DNA of 57,755 nt from Antrihabitans cavernicola (GTDB lineage: Bacteria > Actinomycetota > Actinomycetes > Mycobacteriales > Mycobacteriaceae). The stretch is from the NCBI RefSeq assembly GCF_008297975.1, contig NZ_VLNY01000021.1:1-57755 (forward strand), written 5' to 3'. A program made the position numbers and the translations under genes. Below, piece after piece: positions 43,498-52,483 of the stretch. How positions within the stretch are numbered: position 1 is the first letter of the stretch; each line of letters opens with the position of its first letter. The notes below the pieces were generated by a model, which was not told where the DNA came from, did no database searches, and saw nothing but the letters and a program-made list of their open reading frames with translations.

Positions 43498-45054
43498 TCA
43501 GCGTCGCGTCGGCAGTTGCTGGACGAGGCTGATCAGCGGCGTCAGCGCTTTCTGCCATAACTCGGTGGACAGGCCGAACGGTGGGTCGAGGTTGAACACT
43601 CGCTGGGTGGCGACCGTCTGCGATTCGCAGTACTTCAGCAGGCCCTCGCGTCCGTGTCGGCGACCGATTCCGGATGCGCCCATCCCGCCCATCGGCGCAG
43701 CGGTGCTGCCGAATGCCGGTGCGTATCCTTCGTCCACATTGACTGTGCCGGTCCGGAGTTGTACCGCGATGGCCTCGCCCTCACCCGCTGTTCGGGCCCA
43801 CACGCTGGCGTTGAGTCCGTACTCGGTGTCGTTTGCGCGGGCGATGGCCTCATCGACGTCAGCGACCGGATAGATCGACACCAGCGGACCGAAGGTCTCG
43901 TTGCGTGCGCACTCCATGTCGTCGGTGACGCCGGTGAGGACGGTCGGCTCGTAGAACAGCGGGCCGAGGTCGGGTCGGGCGTTTCCCCCCGTGACCACGG
44001 TGACGCCCTTCGCCCGCGCGTCGTCGACGTGACCGGACACGGTCTTGACCTGGTCTTCAGATGCCAGGCTGCCCATGTCGGAGGTGAAGTCGTACGTGCT
44101 GCCAAGCTTCATGTTGCGCACGTGCTCGGCAAATTTGGCGGTGAACTCGTCGGCGACCGATGCTTCGACATAGATTCGTTCGATCGAGATGCACACCTGT
44201 CCGGAGTTGGCGAAGCAGGCTCGGGTAGCCGCTTTGGCGACCTTGTCGAGGTTGGCACCTTCGGCGATGATCATCGGATTCTTCCCGCCCAACTCGGCGG
44301 AGAAACCGATCAACCGGTGCCCTGCCTGCTCGGCAAGGAGGCGACCGGTCCCCGTCGATCCGGTGAACATCAGGTAATCGCAGCTCTGCGCGATAGCGGT
44401 GCCCACCACCGAGCCTGGTCCGGGAACCACCGCGAACAGCTCCCGTGGGAGCCCGGCCTGGTAGAGCAGTTCCGCGTTCGCCAACGTGCAGTAGGGGGTT
44501 TGGCTGTCGGGTTTGACAACGACGGCGTTGCCGGCGAGCAGTGCGGGGAGTGCGTCGGAGATCGACATCGCCATCGGGTAGTTCCAGGGCGAGATGATGC
44601 CGACGACGCCCTTGGCTTGATAGTTGACCACCGTCTTGGTCAGTGCCGGCAGCATGCCTTGCACCCGCTCGGGTTCGAGCAGCTTCGGTGCTTCACGCGC
44701 GTAGAAACGCGCATTGAGCATGATGTCGAGGATTTCTTCCTGAGCGGCGGAGCGCGCCTTCCCCGTTTCGGCTTGGGCCACGTCCATCAGGAACCCGCGA
44801 TTCGAACGCACCAGCGTGCGGTATCGCTCGATGATCCGGGCACGATCTCGCACCGAGGTCCGCGTCCAATCCGTCTGCGCTGCTCGGGCCTTCGCCACTG
44901 CCGCCGCTACATCGTCGGCTGTTCCGATCGGAATCTCCGCCAACGGTGCGCCGGTGAACACTTCCTCGATCGTCCTGGTCGGGCGGGTGTCAGGGTGCTC
45001 GATTGCGACGAGTGAACGTAAGCGTGTCAACGACGCGGCGGACGGAGCGGGCAT
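43498..45054 (-). CDS. gabD2: Succinate-semialdehyde dehydrogenase (GabD2-like)
   Basis: A 518-residue aldehyde dehydrogenase from ATG 45054, the length of mycobacterial GabD2; the frame is open to 45495 but the extension is shadow-like. Motifs: GIISPWNYPMAMSISDALP, FTGSTGTGRLLAEQAG, the catalytic glutamate in AELGGKNPMI and cysteine in FANSGQVCISIERIYVEA, and NETFGPLVSIYP. The product oxidises succinate semialdehyde or related aldehydes with NAD(P). In this context it could remove an aldehyde from substrate breakdown. The symbol follows the closest-looking subfamily. Confidence 0.9.
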   Translation of the reverse strand: MPAPSAASLTRLRSLVAIEHPDTRPTRTIEEVFTGAPLAEIPIGTADDVAAAVAKARAAQTDWTRTSVRDRARIIERYRTLVRSNRGFLMDVAQAETGKARSAAQEEILDIMLNARFYAREAPKLLEPERVQGMLPALTKTVVNYQAKGVVGIISPWNYPMAMSISDALPALLAGNAVVVKPDSQTPYCTLANAELLYQAGLPRELFAVVPGPGSVVGTAIAQSCDYLMFTGSTGTGRLLAEQAGHRLIGFSAELGGKNPMIIAEGANLDKVAKAATRACFANSGQVCISIERIYVEASVADEFTAKFAEHVRNMKLGSTYDFTSDMGSLASEDQVKTVSGHVDDARAKGVTVVTGGNARPDLGPLFYEPTVLTGVTDDMECARNETFGPLVSIYPVADVDEAIARANDTEYGLNASVWARTAGEGEAIAVQLRTGTVNVDEGYAPAFGSTAAPMGGMGASGIGRRHGREGLLKYCESQTVATQRVFNLDPPFGLSTELWQKALTPLISLVQQLPTRR

Positions 45055-45226
45055 GGCTGGCACCTCGAATGGATGAGTGGTTCGTGCGGTTACACACAAA
45101 CTACCCGGTGGAGGCCTAGGCGTCACTCGACTCTTCGGCAACTGCTTTCGAGGCTGTGACACGCGTGAGTTCATGACAGTGATTCCGCGGTTGTGATGGC
45201 GTGTCCGCGGACAGGCCGGCAAGTTG

Positions 45227-45874
45227 TCAGAGATCTGGTCGGACTGTTCGGGCGGCGGCGACGGCCATTTGCGCGATTTCGTCGACCAGATCGTGGCGAG
45301 AAAGTGTGACGTCGCCGTCCAGCCAGGCCGTGACGGCTCGGGCTGTGCCCACCACGAGGATGAGTGCAACCAGGTTGAGTCGCTGGCGTTGGGCGGGGGT
45401 GCTGTCGGTGTCGGCGAGCACGAGCTGTACCAGTAGGCCGGCGAGGCGCTGCTCGGCGCTGTCGACTGTGCCGTTGTGCACGTGGTTGCCGACAACGTCG
45501 ACGTACACCTTCGCCTTGCGCGGGTCGTCGGTGAGGATAGCGACGACCCGTTCGATCCCGGCGTGGACGCGGGTGAGCAGGGGCATCGCCGTGCTGGACA
45601 GTGAGCTGATCACGGCGTCGGTGATCTCGGCGATGAGGGTGTCGATCAGTGCTGCGAAGAGTTCGTCTCGGTTGCGGAAACTTTCGTAGAAGTAGCGTTT
45701 CGACAGGCCTGCCTCGGCGCAGATGGCATCCACGGTGGTGCCCATCATTCGCTGTGCGGCGGCAATGGTGTAGCAGGCGTCGAGCAGGCCGACTCGGCGC
45801 GTGCGGCGCCGTTCGTCTGCGCTGATCCCCCGAAACGGCCTGATCACCTGCGTCACCCGAACATCTTGACACAT
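45227..45874 (-). CDS. TetR-family transcriptional regulator
   Basis: A 215-residue protein (ATG 45874; a GTG 6 codons on is an alternative). The helix-turn-helix region is GLLDACYTIAAAQRMMGTTV, DAICAEAGLSKRYFYESFR, NRDELFAALI. The C-terminal helices (RRVHAGIERVV-like TRVHAGIERVVAIL, NLVALILVVGTARAVTAWL) form the effector domain. It diverges from the reductase/diiron gene pair at 46020-48424 and probably controls that pair; a promoter-like sequence lies in the intergenic region. Effector unknown. Confidence 0.92.
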   Translation of the reverse strand: MCQDVRVTQVIRPFRGISADERRRTRRVGLLDACYTIAAAQRMMGTTVDAICAEAGLSKRYFYESFRNRDELFAALIDTLIAEITDAVISSLSSTAMPLLTRVHAGIERVVAILTDDPRKAKVYVDVVGNHVHNGTVDSAEQRLAGLLVQLVLADTDSTPAQRQRLNLVALILVVGTARAVTAWLDGDVTLSRHDLVDEIAQMAVAAARTVRPDL

Positions 45875-45895
45875 GCCCGTTCCGACTTCTACATT
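45866..45895 (+). promoter_or_regulatory. Candidate promoter for the reductase-diiron operon
   Basis: TTGACA at 45866-45871 and TACATT at 45890-45895 with an 18-bp spacer. It overlaps the TetR start region and lies about 125 bp upstream of the chosen reductase start, supporting the shorter reductase. Confidence 0.4.
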
Positions 45896-46019
45896 CTCGA
45901 CACGGCAGCGTTCTCAGTTTTGGCGTCGACTCCAAATCGTCGACTGCAGTCACGGCGTGAGGTTGCCGTGGCGATGTGGGGCTCGCATCGGGGTCGAAAC
46001 GACCGGGATCGAGGATCGA

Positions 46020-47147
46020 ATGCGCGCAGTGATGACAGCGTTGTCGAGGGTCGAACAGCGGCTCCCGGGTCGGGGCATGTTCGGACCGGCACCGATCACC
46101 ATTGCCCGGCCGAACGGCCCCGCGAAACGATGGAGCAGGGGCACCCCGGCCGCGACGTCCACCCGGGTGCGAGTGGTGAGCGTGGTCCACGAAACGGCCG
46201 ACGCGGTGACGCTCGTGCTCCAAACCGTCGATGGTCGGCCGGTGCCGTATCGGGCAGGGCAGTACCTGACGCATTGCTTTCCGATAGACGGGTCCGTGGT
46301 CAAGCGCGCGTACTCGATCAGCGAACCCGAGGGTGGGCGCTTGGCCTGCACGGTGAAGTGCATCGAGGGAGGAGTGGTGTCCGGGTTCGTCGCTTCCCGG
46401 ATCGCGATTGGCTACGAATACACGGTGCTGGGCCCGTCGGGCGATTTCGTAATGCCCGAGGATCCGCGCGCGCCGCTGGCGTTCCTGGCGGCGGGCAGTG
46501 GGATCACTCCGGTGATCAGCATGATCGAAACAGCGTTGCACCGAGACACGGTGGCACCGATCCGGCTCGTCTACGCCGCGCGATCAGAGCCGGAGGCGAT
46601 CTTCGCGTCCCGCCTTGCAGCGCTGGCCATCCAGAATCCGCATCTCAGTGTGTTCATGGAATGGTCGCGCTCGAGATCGGCCGGCGGTGCGCCGGGCCGG
46701 CTCACCGGCGAGCAGGCCGCAAACTCGCTCTCCGCCGGTGCGGCCACCCACGTGTTTCTGTGCGGACCCACCGCACTGATGGATGCAACCGCGACCGCAC
46801 TGCACGACCGCGGCCTGCCGGCTCAGCAGATTCATCGGGAGCGTTTCTATCCCGCCCCGCGGCACACCCAGCATTTGCCGGCCGGCCCGCAGACACTCCG
46901 GTTCGCCTCCTCGAACGCGACCGTGTCCCAGCGGCCCGGCGAGACGATCCTCGATGCCGGCCTGAGACACGGAGTGCGACTGGATTTCAGTTGCACAGTC
47001 GGCGGCTGTGCCGCCTGCAAGGTCCGGGTGCTCGACGGGAACGTCACCGTAGATGAGCCCAACTGCCTGACTGCCGAGGAACGAGCCGACGGGTTTGTGC
47101 TGGCCTGCTCGGCGTATGCCCTCGACAGCACAACCATCGACGCCTGA
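46020..47147 (+). CDS. Oxygenase reductase with FAD, NAD(P) and 2Fe-2S domains
   Basis: A 375-residue protein from ATG 46020 (MRAVMTALSRVEQRLPGRG). FAD domain with PYRAGQYLTHCFPIDG and VKRAYSISEPEGG; NAD(P) domain with LAAGSGITPVISMIETAL and FLCGPTALMDATATAL; C-terminal plant-type ferredoxin with FSCTVGGCAACKVRVLDG and, about 29 residues on, LACSAYA, giving the four cluster cysteines. This is the architecture of PaaE, KshB and the DesA3 partner Rv3230c. It passes electrons from NAD(P)H to an oxygenase. The obvious partner is the diiron protein 26 bp downstream. Confidence 0.93.
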   Translation: MRAVMTALSRVEQRLPGRGMFGPAPITIARPNGPAKRWSRGTPAATSTRVRVVSVVHETADAVTLVLQTVDGRPVPYRAGQYLTHCFPIDGSVVKRAYSISEPEGGRLACTVKCIEGGVVSGFVASRIAIGYEYTVLGPSGDFVMPEDPRAPLAFLAAGSGITPVISMIETALHRDTVAPIRLVYAARSEPEAIFASRLAALAIQNPHLSVFMEWSRSRSAGGAPGRLTGEQAANSLSAGAATHVFLCGPTALMDATATALHDRGLPAQQIHRERFYPAPRHTQHLPAGPQTLRFASSNATVSQRPGETILDAGLRHGVRLDFSCTVGGCAACKVRVLDGNVTVDEPNCLTAEERADGFVLACSAYALDSTTIDA

Positions 47148-47173
47148 ACCATTCGAACGAGGAGAACAAGGTC

Positions 47174-48424
47174 ATGAAAAATCCAGCCAAGGCGCCGATG
47201 GAGACGATGCTGCGTGGCCTGCCGATGCAAGCGCAGAACGAAATCCACAAAGCGATGGACAATATCGGCCTCGCCCTGTCGATCGAGAACCCGAAGGTCG
47301 CGGCCGCGCTCGCCCCCTCGGCGGTGCGAGGTCTTGTTCTTGGGGCGGGCAAACGCGGCGATCACGTCGACATGCAGGCCAACCACAGCGCCCACTACAC
47401 ATTGAGCTATCAGGGTGACTTCACCGAGATGTACGACCTGTACCGGCGGGCGGTCACCAATCAATGGGACGGCGACGCAGACCTGCCGTGGAACACCGAC
47501 GTCGCGCCCGATAATCATCAGGCCGCGATCCTGCCGCGCAGCTTCGTCCCGTTCGACGCGATCGAGGGATTCGGAGTTCGGCTCACCGCACTGGAAGAAC
47601 GGCGGCTGACCTGGGATGTGGCCGCATGGATCCTGAGCCAGTTCATGCACGGGGAACAGGGCGCGCTCTATGCCGCGGCGCAAGTCACCGAGAGCGTGCA
47701 GTGGATGGACGGCAAACTCTACGGCGCCACCCAGGTCATGGACGAAGGCCGTCACCTCGAAGTGTTCCTACGCTACCTCGACACGAAGCTGGAGAAGATC
47801 TATACCGTCAACGACAACCTGTTCGTGATCATCGACGACCTGATGACCGACGGGCGCTGGGACATCAAGTTCCTCGGTATGCAGATCATGATCGAGGGTC
47901 TCGCGCTCGGCGCCTTCACCACCATCTACCAGCAGACCCGTGAACCACTGCTCAAACAACTGTTGAAAATGGTGATTCAAGACGAGGCCCGTCACGTCCA
48001 CTACGGTGTGCTCGCGCTGCGTGAACATTTCACCAAGAACCTCTCCGAATCCGAACGACGTGAACGCGAGGACTGGGCGTACGAGGTCGCCCTGCTGATG
48101 CGCAACCGATTCAAGATGCGCGAGATCTACGACGAATGGTTCTCCCACAAGATCTCACTCAAGCGGTGGGACGAGGAAGTGCTGCAGGCGCCGGGCATGC
48201 TCGGCTTCCGCAACATCATGTTCCAGCGGTTAGTGCCCAACCTCGAATACATCGGCCTCATGAGCGACCGGATCAAAGCCCACTACGACAAATCAGGTCT
48301 CACCCAGTACCTCGGCGGTAAGAACGCCACCCAACTCACCGCCGACGAACTCACCGCCGAGCCTGACACCGGCGGTCACGACGATGAGATGCCTGCAGAA
48401 CTCCACAGTTTGATCACATCCTGA
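47174..48424 (+). CDS. Ferritin-like diiron oxygenase (R2-like)
   Basis: A 416-residue protein preceded by GAGGAG. Carboxylate/histidine boxes for a diiron site are seen in QFMHGEQGALYAAAQVTES, VMDEGRHLEVFLRYL, MIEGLALGAFTTIYQQ and IQDEARHVHYGVLALREHF, in the spacing of ferritin-like/ribonucleotide-reductase-R2-like oxygenases. It is cytoplasmic, with no signal or membrane segments. The reductase encoded immediately upstream fits as its electron donor. The substrate is unknown; lipid hydroxylation or desaturation is an inference from the fatty-acyl gene context. Confidence 0.88.
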   Translation: MKNPAKAPMETMLRGLPMQAQNEIHKAMDNIGLALSIENPKVAAALAPSAVRGLVLGAGKRGDHVDMQANHSAHYTLSYQGDFTEMYDLYRRAVTNQWDGDADLPWNTDVAPDNHQAAILPRSFVPFDAIEGFGVRLTALEERRLTWDVAAWILSQFMHGEQGALYAAAQVTESVQWMDGKLYGATQVMDEGRHLEVFLRYLDTKLEKIYTVNDNLFVIIDDLMTDGRWDIKFLGMQIMIEGLALGAFTTIYQQTREPLLKQLLKMVIQDEARHVHYGVLALREHFTKNLSESERREREDWAYEVALLMRNRFKMREIYDEWFSHKISLKRWDEEVLQAPGMLGFRNIMFQRLVPNLEYIGLMSDRIKAHYDKSGLTQYLGGKNATQLTADELTAEPDTGGHDDEMPAELHSLITS

Positions 48425-48574
48425 ACGACGCGGGCCGCACAGTCGGGACGGCGCGCCTGGCATGCTTCAAGATCCGAACCATCACGTCGAGGGACCAGTG
48501 CCCAGCTGCGCCACTACGTCGCTACCGCACGATCGGATAGATAAGGATTTGACGCCGAAGACCTTGTCGTCGTA

Positions 48575-50302
48575 TCACTTGCGGACGCGATGTAGCGGCG
48601 AGAGCCGCAGAAGCCGATGCGGACGTGCCGCAGCCAGAGTGACCATTTCGGCTCGATCGACGATCTTGTCGCGGACCCGGTGCTGCACTGCCCCGCGTTG
48701 TAGCTCCACCCGGTCGATCGCCTGCCAACCGGCGCGATCGACGACGGCGGGTTGGCGTCGACTCACGAAACGTTTCAACGCCGAAGCCTTGGTCGTGGGT
48801 GCCGTCAGGAGCCCACAGTTGAAGTCGTCGACGAGAGCGTTGACCGTCTCCTGAGCGCAGGACTTGTTGGTGCCGATGTATCCGGTCGGACCACGCTTGA
48901 TCCATCCGGCCACGTACGTGCCGGGAACACGATCGCCATCGACGCGGTCCAATACTCGCCCATCGGAGTTGGGCACGACTCCCCCCGCCTCATCGAAAGG
49001 TAGACCGGTCACGGGGATGCCACGGTATCCGATCGAGGTGAGGACCAGGCCCGCATCGAGAGTTTCGGCATGCCCGGTCGGCTTGGCCCGCAGCACACCG
49101 TCGTCACCGAGCACGAGCGAGGTCGCCACCAACTCCACTCCCGCGACGTGGTCTTCACCAACGATCCGCTTCGGTGCCGACAGATACCGCAGCGTGATCT
49201 GCTTGCGACCTGGCGTGGCCGAATCGCGCGTACTCAACTCCCGCAGCATCCGCAGTTTCTGGACAACCGAATGGTCCAAGCTGCCGTCACGTTCGCGCCT
49301 GGCGGTCACCTCGTCGAGTTCGAAGTGCGCTGGATCAAGTCTCACACGCAGGTTCGGTACGGCGAGCAGACCGGCGAACTCTGGGACAGTGAAGGCCGAT
49401 TGCGCGACTCCGCGTCGTCCGACGATCACCACCTCCTCGATGCGGCTGTTCCGTAATGCTTCCAACGCCGGAGCAGCGATATCGGTGGCGGCGAGCTGGT
49501 CCGGGTCAGCGGTAAGGATCCGGGCCACGTCGAGTGCGACGTTGCCGTTGCCGATGATCACCGCGCGAGGATGCGACAGGTCGAACGGGTGGTGCGCGTG
49601 GTCGGGGTGGCCGTTGTACCAGGCGACGAAGTCGGTGGCCGACGCACATCCAGGCAGGTCGACGCCGGAAATGTTCAGCCGCCGGTCCGAGGAGGCGCCC
49701 ACCGCATAGATGACGGCGTGGTGGTGCTCGAGCAGATCTTGATGTGTCAGATCGGTACCGACCTCGACGTTGAGGTAGTACTCGAATCCCGGCTGGTCGG
49801 CGATAGTTTCGAATAGTTCGCTGACCTGCTTGGTGTGTTGATGGTCGGGTGCTACTCCGGCACGGACAAGCCCGTGTGGCGTGGGAAGCCGGTCGAAAAC
49901 GTTGACTTGCACGTCGGGTTGGGTCAGCAACTCGTCGGCGGCATACATCGCGGCGGGTCCGGAGCCGACGATCGCTACGCGCAGCGCAGCCACGTCTTGG
50001 CGTGCGGCCGGCGGCGGCGTCACGGGCGCCAGCAGGGGACGCTGCCGGGGCTCCCTGTAGAAGTCGGCGTTGATCCCCAGGTATCGCTGCTGAGAATCCG
50101 TCAGCTTGGACTGCGGCACGATCGCATCGACCGGACAGGCCGACACACAGGCCCCGCAGTCCACGCAGGACGCAGGATCGATATGCAGCATTTCCGCGGT
50201 CAGAAAATCGGGTTCGTCCGGCGTCGGGTGGATGCAGTTCACCGGACACGCGTACACACAGGACGCGTCGCTGCAACACGACTGGGTTACCACATGAGGC
50301 AT
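48575..50302 (-). CDS. fprB: Ferredoxin-NADP reductase with N-terminal ferredoxin (FprB-type)
   Basis: A 575-residue fusion, the same length as mycobacterial FprB. An N-terminal 7Fe/8Fe-type ferredoxin (about 1-85) shows CSDASCVYACPVNCIHP and CVDCGACVSACPVDAI. The adrenodoxin-reductase-like part follows: VAIVGSGPAAMYAADELL (FAD), TPHGLVRAGVAPDHQHTK, AVIIGNGNVALDVARIL and IVGRRGVAQSAFT (NADPH), AGWIKRGPTGYIGTNKSCA. The domain carries electrons from NADPH to iron-sulfur or diiron partners. It starts 15 bp after the stop of the AurF-like gene, so the two form an operon. Its 3-prime end converges with the plus-strand diiron gene. Confidence 0.95.
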   Translation of the reverse strand: MPHVVTQSCCSDASCVYACPVNCIHPTPDEPDFLTAEMLHIDPASCVDCGACVSACPVDAIVPQSKLTDSQQRYLGINADFYREPRQRPLLAPVTPPPAARQDVAALRVAIVGSGPAAMYAADELLTQPDVQVNVFDRLPTPHGLVRAGVAPDHQHTKQVSELFETIADQPGFEYYLNVEVGTDLTHQDLLEHHHAVIYAVGASSDRRLNISGVDLPGCASATDFVAWYNGHPDHAHHPFDLSHPRAVIIGNGNVALDVARILTADPDQLAATDIAAPALEALRNSRIEEVVIVGRRGVAQSAFTVPEFAGLLAVPNLRVRLDPAHFELDEVTARRERDGSLDHSVVQKLRMLRELSTRDSATPGRKQITLRYLSAPKRIVGEDHVAGVELVATSLVLGDDGVLRAKPTGHAETLDAGLVLTSIGYRGIPVTGLPFDEAGGVVPNSDGRVLDRVDGDRVPGTYVAGWIKRGPTGYIGTNKSCAQETVNALVDDFNCGLLTAPTTKASALKRFVSRRQPAVVDRAGWQAIDRVELQRGAVQHRVRDKIVDRAEMVTLAAARPHRLLRLSPLHRVRK

Positions 50303-50317
50303 GAAGGCGCTTCTCCG

Positions 50318-51334
50318 CTACGTCGTCGCCCGGACCGAAACCCGGCTCGGTTCACTGCGGAACCGGGAGGCCTTTCCGTCGATCTTCAACATCTTCCACA
50401 GCCGACGTGAGACCGGGTTCATCAGGCCGGCTTCCTGAGCCAACATGCGCACGTCCGCGAAGTAGTCGCGCAGCGTCTGCCGCGACTCGGGCTTCTCCCA
50501 GAACAGGTCCTTCTTCACGGACTCCGGGATGTCGAACTTCGACCAGAACTCGGGCGGCGGAATCACGATGACGTCGCACAGCACACGCATCGCGATCGGG
50601 AACGCCAACGAGATTGCGAACCGCCCGGGTGGCGACATTTCCGGGATGTGCCGACGCAGGAACTCGTGGGCGAACGAAATGTGTCGTGCTTCTTCGGCAA
50701 CGTGAATCGCCATCACGCTCGACATGATCGGGTGGATCTCGGCACCCGAGCGAAGAATGGTCTTCTGAATGTGGTCGATCGGCTCCTCACCGGCCAGGAT
50801 CCCGATGAAGAAGATGATCGGGAAAGCGGACCCCGCCAACGGCAGGAACGGTGCGACAACGCGAAACCACTTCCGGCCGCCCGGTACGTCGACACCGATC
50901 CGATTCACCATCTCCTGAAACATCAGGGTGTGATTGCCCTCTTCGATCACCTCGTGAGTGCAGTATCGAAACTCCGGGGAACCGTTCGCCGCGCGGAACA
51001 CGTACTGCAGGACCCCACCCATGAGGACGGTTTCGAACTGCAAACCAACCTTGGCGATGTTCGCCTGACGCCACATCCCGATGGCGATCTTCTTCTCGTC
51101 CGGAAGCGCCAGATACCAGGGGTGATTGCCCAGCGGGTCGGCCTTGGGAAGGATCCATCGCGGATCGCTACCGGTCACCTCGAACTCGGACGAGTCCCAC
51201 GTAATGTCGACGTAGGGGTCGAAATGCCGGTGTACAGACCCCTCGGACAGTAACGTCAGGGTCTCTTCATACGACAAGTCGAAGTCATCGGACCGGTGAT
51301 CCGACCCGCGTGCTGGCGCATTCGAAAGCGTCAT
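50318..51334 (-). CDS. AurF-like diiron oxygenase
   Basis: A 338-residue paralogue of the protein at 23103, similar from end to end. Ligand boxes: CTHEVIEEGNHTLMFQEM, GEEPIDHIQ and IHVAEEARHISFAHEF. The N-terminal third (SVHRHFDPYVDITWDSSEF, DPRWILPKADPLGNHPWYL) repeats the paralogue's SVHKRFDPYLDIDWDSPAF pattern. GAGGGAG precedes the ATG. It is followed directly by the FprB-type reductase gene, making a self-contained oxygenase plus electron supply. AurF relatives N-oxygenate amines, but this subgroup's substrate is unknown. Confidence 0.9.
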   Translation of the reverse strand: MTLSNAPARGSDHRSDDFDLSYEETLTLLSEGSVHRHFDPYVDITWDSSEFEVTGSDPRWILPKADPLGNHPWYLALPDEKKIAIGMWRQANIAKVGLQFETVLMGGVLQYVFRAANGSPEFRYCTHEVIEEGNHTLMFQEMVNRIGVDVPGGRKWFRVVAPFLPLAGSAFPIIFFIGILAGEEPIDHIQKTILRSGAEIHPIMSSVMAIHVAEEARHISFAHEFLRRHIPEMSPPGRFAISLAFPIAMRVLCDVIVIPPPEFWSKFDIPESVKKDLFWEKPESRQTLRDYFADVRMLAQEAGLMNPVSRRLWKMLKIDGKASRFRSEPSRVSVRATT

Positions 51335-52109
51335 GTGCTTCTCCCTCTATCGATCGACTCGTGCCGCTGAGGCTTCGAGTGGTGCCGATGTCCGGCAGCG
51401 AATCTGCAACCGCTCTTATGCTAACTGTAACCCGATGTCCCACATATACCCAAGGCGCATCAGTGTGCCGCCCTGGCGCGATGTTCAACACCACCCACCG
51501 CGGTACATCTCCGCCCGACCACCCGTTTGGTCTGTCGCCTCTGTCGCCGGGTTCTATTTGTTCGAGTGGGTGGCCCGCCTCGGCCGGAAGCCAGACCGGT
51601 AGCGGTGATCGAATGTCTGCTGAGTCTGTCAAGTTTGTGTGGCCCCATCGAAGCAGGTTTGCATGGCCCCATCGAAGCAGGTTTGCATGGCCCCATGCGC
51701 ATACGAATGGTCTGCAGCGTGACGCAGGCCGATATTGATGGCGGGTGAATGCGCTCCGAACGAGACGCGCGATGCAGGGGTGTCGGGTGACCGGGAGTTC
51801 CAATAACGAAGTCCGCCATTACCGACGGGAAATCGTCCGGTGCTCGAACCGCTTTGGTGGTAGTAGCAGCGGAAATCTCAGGTTCCGAAATGCGACGCCA
51901 GCCGACCTGCGTTGGGGAACTAGCTACAGAACACACACTGAACACGTCGTCCGGTCATACAAGCGGTTCCGTCAGCAGGTGGAATGGCTTGCAGATTGCT
52001 GAGATCGCAATCTGGGCATCGACCGGACCGGAACACATTCGACACCGAAACCGCACCGGCTTCCCTGCTGAGGCTGTCGTCAGTCTGACTAGTTGCGGCC
52101 AGCGTGTAG
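51335..52109. other. Intergenic with direct repeats, no gene recognised
   Basis: Contains the upstream region of the AurF-FprB operon, a 24-bp tandem repeat (51641-51696) and no gene with recognisable motifs. Open frames here are repeat-driven. Confidence 0.4.
51641..51696. repeat. 24-bp direct tandem repeat
   Basis: Two perfect copies of a 24-bp unit starting GGCCCCATCGAAGCAGG, at 51641-51664 and 51665-51688, then 8 bases of a third. A degenerate half-unit precedes them. Confidence 0.9.
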
Positions 52110-52155
52110 CGAAGCCGGTAGAGGGCCCTTGCATCTTAGCTCTCTACCGGCTTCG
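52110..52155 (-). terminator. Perfect 14-bp stem hairpin, candidate terminator
   Basis: CGAAGCCGGTAGAG at 52110-52123 pairs perfectly with CTCTACCGGCTTCG at 52142-52155 around an 18-base loop. It lies just past the stop of the small membrane gene at 52174. There is no T-run on either side, so it could instead be a transposon end or a protein site. Confidence 0.5.
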
Positions 52156-52173
52156 TTCCGGTCGACCGCCGCA

Positions 52174-52401
52174 TCAGATCCGGCGCCGCCCCAGCAAGGT
52201 TGCGAACTGCCACGGACCCCAAACCGCCAGAGCAGCGACAACGAGCACCCAAACGGGCGCATCGGTCGCTACTGCCAACACGACGCCGACAATAACGACA
52301 GCGAGGAAACAGATCGGCCAAGACCATATCTCCCGGCGGCTTTGCCGACTGCGATCTGCGGTCACATGATCAACGGGATTCATCGGCTCCATGATTCCCA
52401 T
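52174..52401 (-). CDS. Small two-helix membrane protein
   Basis: A 75-residue protein. The polar N-terminus (DHVTADRSRQSRREIW) is followed by two hydrophobic helices (PICFLAVVIVGVVLAVA and VWVLVVAALAVWGPW) and a basic end (LLGRRRI), predicting both termini in the cytoplasm. ATG 52392 is an alternative start. It lies 82 bp downstream of the secreted protein gene at 52484 on the same strand. Family not recognised; the layout resembles UsfY-like proteins but without their motif. Confidence 0.6.
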   Translation of the reverse strand: MGIMEPMNPVDHVTADRSRQSRREIWSWPICFLAVVIVGVVLAVATDAPVWVLVVAALAVWGPWQFATLLGRRRI

Positions 52402-52483
52402 TCTCGCGCAGACAGCAGCCGTTGCCCAGATCCCCCCACGACATCCGACGTGCTCACTTGAGCGTGAGAACGACGCTCCGCTA

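Noticed and set aside
43498-45495. The aldehyde dehydrogenase frame is open 147 codons further upstream.
   Set aside because: The extension is Ser/Thr/Pro-rich without dehydrogenase motifs, while ATG 45054 gives the usual 518-residue length.
51285-51803. A minus-strand frame with repeated NLLRWGHA units.
   Set aside because: The residue repeat is simply the 24-bp DNA repeat translated; there is no start with a ribosome binding site and no family match.
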